Shown: piece by piece, positions 21,474 through 23,836 of the stretch
Position numbering within the stretch: position 1 is the stretch's first letter
Layout: every line of letters starts with the position of its first letter
Source: JAAYYY01 sp032260445
GTDB taxonomy: Bacteria; Chloroflexota; Anaerolineae; Promineifilales; Promineifilaceae
Assembly (NCBI GenBank): GCA_032260445.1
Contig: JAVVFG010000015.1
Coordinates: forward strand, 1-23,836
Direction of reading: 5' to 3'
DNA: 23,836 nucleotides
Made by a program: the position numbers and the translations under genes
Notes under the pieces: model-generated
Seen by the model: only the letters and a program-made list of their open reading frames with translations
Database searches by the model: none
Told to the model about the DNA's origin: nothing

Positions 21474-23836
21474 ATGCAGAGAGCAAACTGGCCAGGCTGG
21501 ATCGCCGCAGGAGCTGCCTTCATCTGCGGCCTGAGCGGCGGCCTTGGTGCCAGCCGCGTGCTGTACGAGGCGCTCTTCCCGCGGGCAATCTGGCTGGGGC
21601 AACTGCCGGCAGCCGTCCTCTTTGCCCTGCTCGGCGGCGCGCTCGCCCTCGGTACGTGGGGCTGGCTCGCCCGCCGTGCTGGCGCAGAGGCGGCAATCGC
21701 GCCCCTCTTCCCGCTCCTTCTCGCGCTCGCATTTCTGGTGGACCCGGTCGTGCAGCTTGCGCGCAGCCGCTTTCTTCTGGCACTGGCTCTCTGGTTGGCG
21801 CTCCTTCTCTCGCTGCGCCTGCTGACGCAACGCCGCTGGCCGGCAGCACTCCTTCTGGCTGTCCTGGTTGGCGCGGTCTATTTGCTCACGTTGGGGCGGC
21901 ACGTGGGGCGCGCCGATACATTCGAGTTTCAGGTGACGGTACCCGCCCTGGGTATCGCGCATCCTACCGGCTATCCCCTCTATCTGCTGCTGAGCAAGCC
22001 GTTCACCTGGTTGCCGTGGGGCACGGTAGCCGCGCGCGTTAACGTGGCGACCGCCCTGTTTGGCATGCTCGCCGTGTTGCTCCTCTTCGTGCTGTTGTGG
22101 CGGCTGGGTAAGTACCAGGTGCCGGCCGCGCTCGCCGCTCTCGTTTTCGCCCTCGCACCTACCTACTGGAGCCAGGCAGTTGAAGCAGAAGTCTACACCC
22201 TGCATAGCCTGCTCGTCGTCGCGGCGCTCTTGCTCATGGTGCGTCTACTCCAGGCCGAAGCGCCGGGCTCCCGCTGGCTCATAGCGCTGGCCGTGCTCCT
22301 CGGCTTCGGGCTCACCAACCATCTGACGACGGCGCTTCTGTTACCTGCCGCCGTGCTCACCTTCTACTTTGTGGGCCAGCGCGAGCGCTGGGATCGGCGG
22401 CAGTGGTGGCGCATGATACCGCGGCTCCTACTCGCGGCGCTGCTTCCCCTGCTCCTCTATCTCTATCTGCCCCTGCGCTGGGCCGCGGTCAACGGCGAGG
22501 CGATGGGGCTCGCCCGCTTCGTCGATTGGGTGATCGGCGGTCGTTTCCAGGGTGCGCTGCAGCTGCGCGCTTGGCTGGACGACCCCACGCGCTATACGGT
22601 GGTCGGCCGGCTCCTGCTGGCCGAGTGGCAGCCGGCATGGTTGCTGCTCGTCGCCCTGCTGGGATTCATCTGGCTCGCCCGGCGCGCGTTGCGCACTGTA
22701 CTCATTCTGTTTGTGACCTGGCTGGCGTTTGTCTTTTACGCGCTCAACTATTACGTGCCCGACCTCAACGTCTTTTTGCTGCCAGCGCAGATGCTCATGG
22801 CGATCTGGTGGGGAGTTGGGCTGGCTGCCCTGTGGGGCTGGCTTGACCGGCGCCGCGGGCTGCTACCCGCTAGCGTCCTGGCGCTTTTGCTCGCGGCGCC
22901 GCTGCTGGCCTGCGCCGCCGGCCGTTGGACGGAGATCGACCGCTCAGAGCCGGACGAGCGCGTTACCTGGGCCCAGGGCGTGCTCGCCCAGCCGCTGCCG
23001 CAGGGCGCGGCTATCCTCGCCGACAGCGAGAAGTTCCCGCCCCTGTACTATCTGCAGCAGGCGGAGGGGTACCGGCCCGATCTACATATTACCGTTCTGC
23101 CGGACGAAGCGGCGTACCGCGCCGAGCTGGGGGCGCGCCTGGCAGCCGGGCAGCCGGTCTACCTTGCTCGTTTCCTGCCCGGGCTCGAGGGCCAATACCA
23201 CTTGCGCAGCGCCGGGCCACTGCTCGAAGTAAGCCGGTCGCCCCAGCAGACGCTGCCGGCAGAGGCTACCGAAGTTGACCTGGCCTTCGGCCCGGTTCGA
23301 CTTGCCGGCTACCAGGTAGAGCCGGTCGCGGCGGTCGACCCAGCGGCAACGGCCCTGACTCTCTACTGGCAGGCAACGGAGACGGTGGGCGAGCCGCTCT
23401 ACGTCTACACGCGCTGGGCCGGCGCAGGGGAAGCGCAGCGCCCGCTCCCGCCGGGAGGCCAGCACCCGGCCGGCAACAGCTACCCGACGGTTGCCTGGAA
23501 AGGGGAAGAGGTCGTCGCCGATTACCATCTGTTGCCCCGGCCGCTACTGGGATCGGCGCACGACTTCGACCTGCAGGTAGCGCTGGCTCCCCCGTTTACG
23601 CCGGGAGACGAGCTCGAGTGGCAGACAGCCGTAACCGTGCCCATCGCGCCGGCAACAGAGCTGGCGGGCGGAACGCCGCTGCGGGTCTGGGCTGGCGCGC
23701 ACACCGTAGCGCGTATCGCCGCGCCACGGCAGGCACGGCCGGAGGAGCAACTTGACATCTACCTCGCCGGCGCCGGCGAATCGGCGACCCCGTTCCCGCC
23801 ACAGTTTGTTCTCTTGCCGGCAGAGAGCGCGCCGCC
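21474..23836 (+). CDS. DUF2723-family polytopic membrane protein, 3' end cut by window
   Basis: 787 codons are visible with no stop before the right edge. Residues 1 to about 480 are strongly hydrophobic, with around a dozen membrane segments. They contain the family signature GRADTFEFQ followed by AHPTGYPLYLLLSKPFTWLPWG (about 140-185), then AEVYTLHSL and GLTNHLT. DUF2723 proteins resemble polyprenol-phosphate-dependent mannosyltransferases of the PMT/GT-C type, with acidic residues in the first loop, so a role in glycosylating proteins or envelope polymers is plausible but unproven. The part from about 483 is soluble and beta-rich (LTLYWQATETVGEPLYVYTR, LPRPLLGSAHDFDLQVALAP), probably extracytoplasmic. 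The ATG at 21474 is the first in-frame ATG and precedes the first hydrophobic segment. Divergent from marR with overlapping promoters. Confidence 0.85.
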   Translation, partial: MQRANWPGWIAAGAAFICGLSGGLGASRVLYEALFPRAIWLGQLPAAVLFALLGGALALGTWGWLARRAGAEAAIAPLFPLLLALAFLVDPVVQLARSRFLLALALWLALLLSLRLLTQRRWPAALLLAVLVGAVYLLTLGRHVGRADTFEFQVTVPALGIAHPTGYPLYLLLSKPFTWLPWGTVAARVNVATALFGMLAVLLLFVLLWRLGKYQVPAALAALVFALAPTYWSQAVEAEVYTLHSLLVVAALLLMVRLLQAEAPGSRWLIALAVLLGFGLTNHLTTALLLPAAVLTFYFVGQRERWDRRQWWRMIPRLLLAALLPLLLYLYLPLRWAAVNGEAMGLARFVDWVIGGRFQGALQLRAWLDDPTRYTVVGRLLLAEWQPAWLLLVALLGFIWLARRALRTVLILFVTWLAFVFYALNYYVPDLNVFLLPAQMLMAIWWGVGLAALWGWLDRRRGLLPASVLALLLAAPLLACAAGRWTEIDRSEPDERVTWAQGVLAQPLPQGAAILADSEKFPPLYYLQQAEGYRPDLHITVLPDEAAYRAELGARLAAGQPVYLARFLPGLEGQYHLRSAGPLLEVSRSPQQTLPAEATEVDLAFGPVRLAGYQVEPVAAVDPAATALTLYWQATETVGEPLYVYTRWAGAGEAQRPLPPGGQHPAGNSYPTVAWKGEEVVADYHLLPRPLLGSAHDFDLQVALAPPFTPGDELEWQTAVTVPIAPATELAGGTPLRVWAGAHTVARIAAPRQARPEEQLDIYLAGAGESATPFPPQFVLLPAESAP

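Noticed and set aside
21423..22205. A 260-codon minus-strand frame rich in Glu, Arg and Gln opposite the DUF2723 gene
   Set aside because: It is the complement of hydrophobic Leu/Ala-rich membrane helices, which gives such composition; it also covers the marR promoter.
1..23836. CRISPR arrays, transposons, phage genes, tRNA or rRNA genes
   Set aside because: No spaced direct repeats, transposase or integrase motifs, T-psi-C-like sequence or rRNA stretches were recognised; the window reads as ordinary chromosomal genes.

Overview
GC-rich bacterial chromosomal DNA, most likely from a member of the Chloroflexota. This is an inference from the gene mix: a lipoprotein sugar-binding protein with an LVAC/GG lipobox, class A penicillin-binding proteins with an extra C-terminal beta domain, c-di-AMP synthesis, a SAM-I riboswitch and a DUF2723 membrane protein. 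No rRNA or ribosomal protein is present to prove it. There is no sign of phage, insertion sequence, CRISPR, tRNA or rRNA.

Layout. (1) 1-1218, minus strand: the first 331 codons of a cobalamin-type methionine synthase (metH), preceded by a promoter, a complete SAM-I riboswitch and its intrinsic terminator. (2) 1358-4120, plus: a class A PBP (PBP-A). (3) 4151-10121, minus: a compact unit read from right to left, ABC-2 exporter ATPase, permease, DHH-family phosphoesterase, a fused diadenylate cyclase/YbbR protein (CdaA-CdaR in one chain), and a decayed mscS mechanosensitive-channel gene. (4) 10358-13159, plus: a second class A PBP (PBP-B), paralogous to PBP-A and divergent from the ABC operon. 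(5) 13149-14654, minus: a receiver-PAS-histidine kinase protein whose stop overlaps that of PBP-B. (6) 14866-20610, minus: a maltose/maltodextrin uptake operon, malE-malF-malG, followed by a cytoplasmic GH13 glycosidase; no ATPase (malK) is present. (7) 20937-21383, minus: a MarR-family regulator upstream of malE. (8) 21474 to the right edge, plus: a large DUF2723-type polytopic membrane protein, divergent from marR and cut by the window end.

How the parts fit. The centre looks like a cell-envelope and turgor block. Two PBPs flank a unit that makes, and perhaps degrades, c-di-AMP, a nucleotide known in other bacteria to control osmolyte balance and cell-wall homeostasis. The right half is a carbohydrate import and hydrolysis operon with palindromic sites in its leader and internal gaps. 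A MarR protein sits just upstream and has a dyad over its own promoter.

The items most worth following are the CdaA-YbbR fusion and its operon, the mscS remnant, two promoters whose spacing predicts leaderless mRNAs, the repeated ACAGAG dyads of the mal operon, and a short reading frame behind a very strong Shine-Dalgarno-like sequence in the malE leader.
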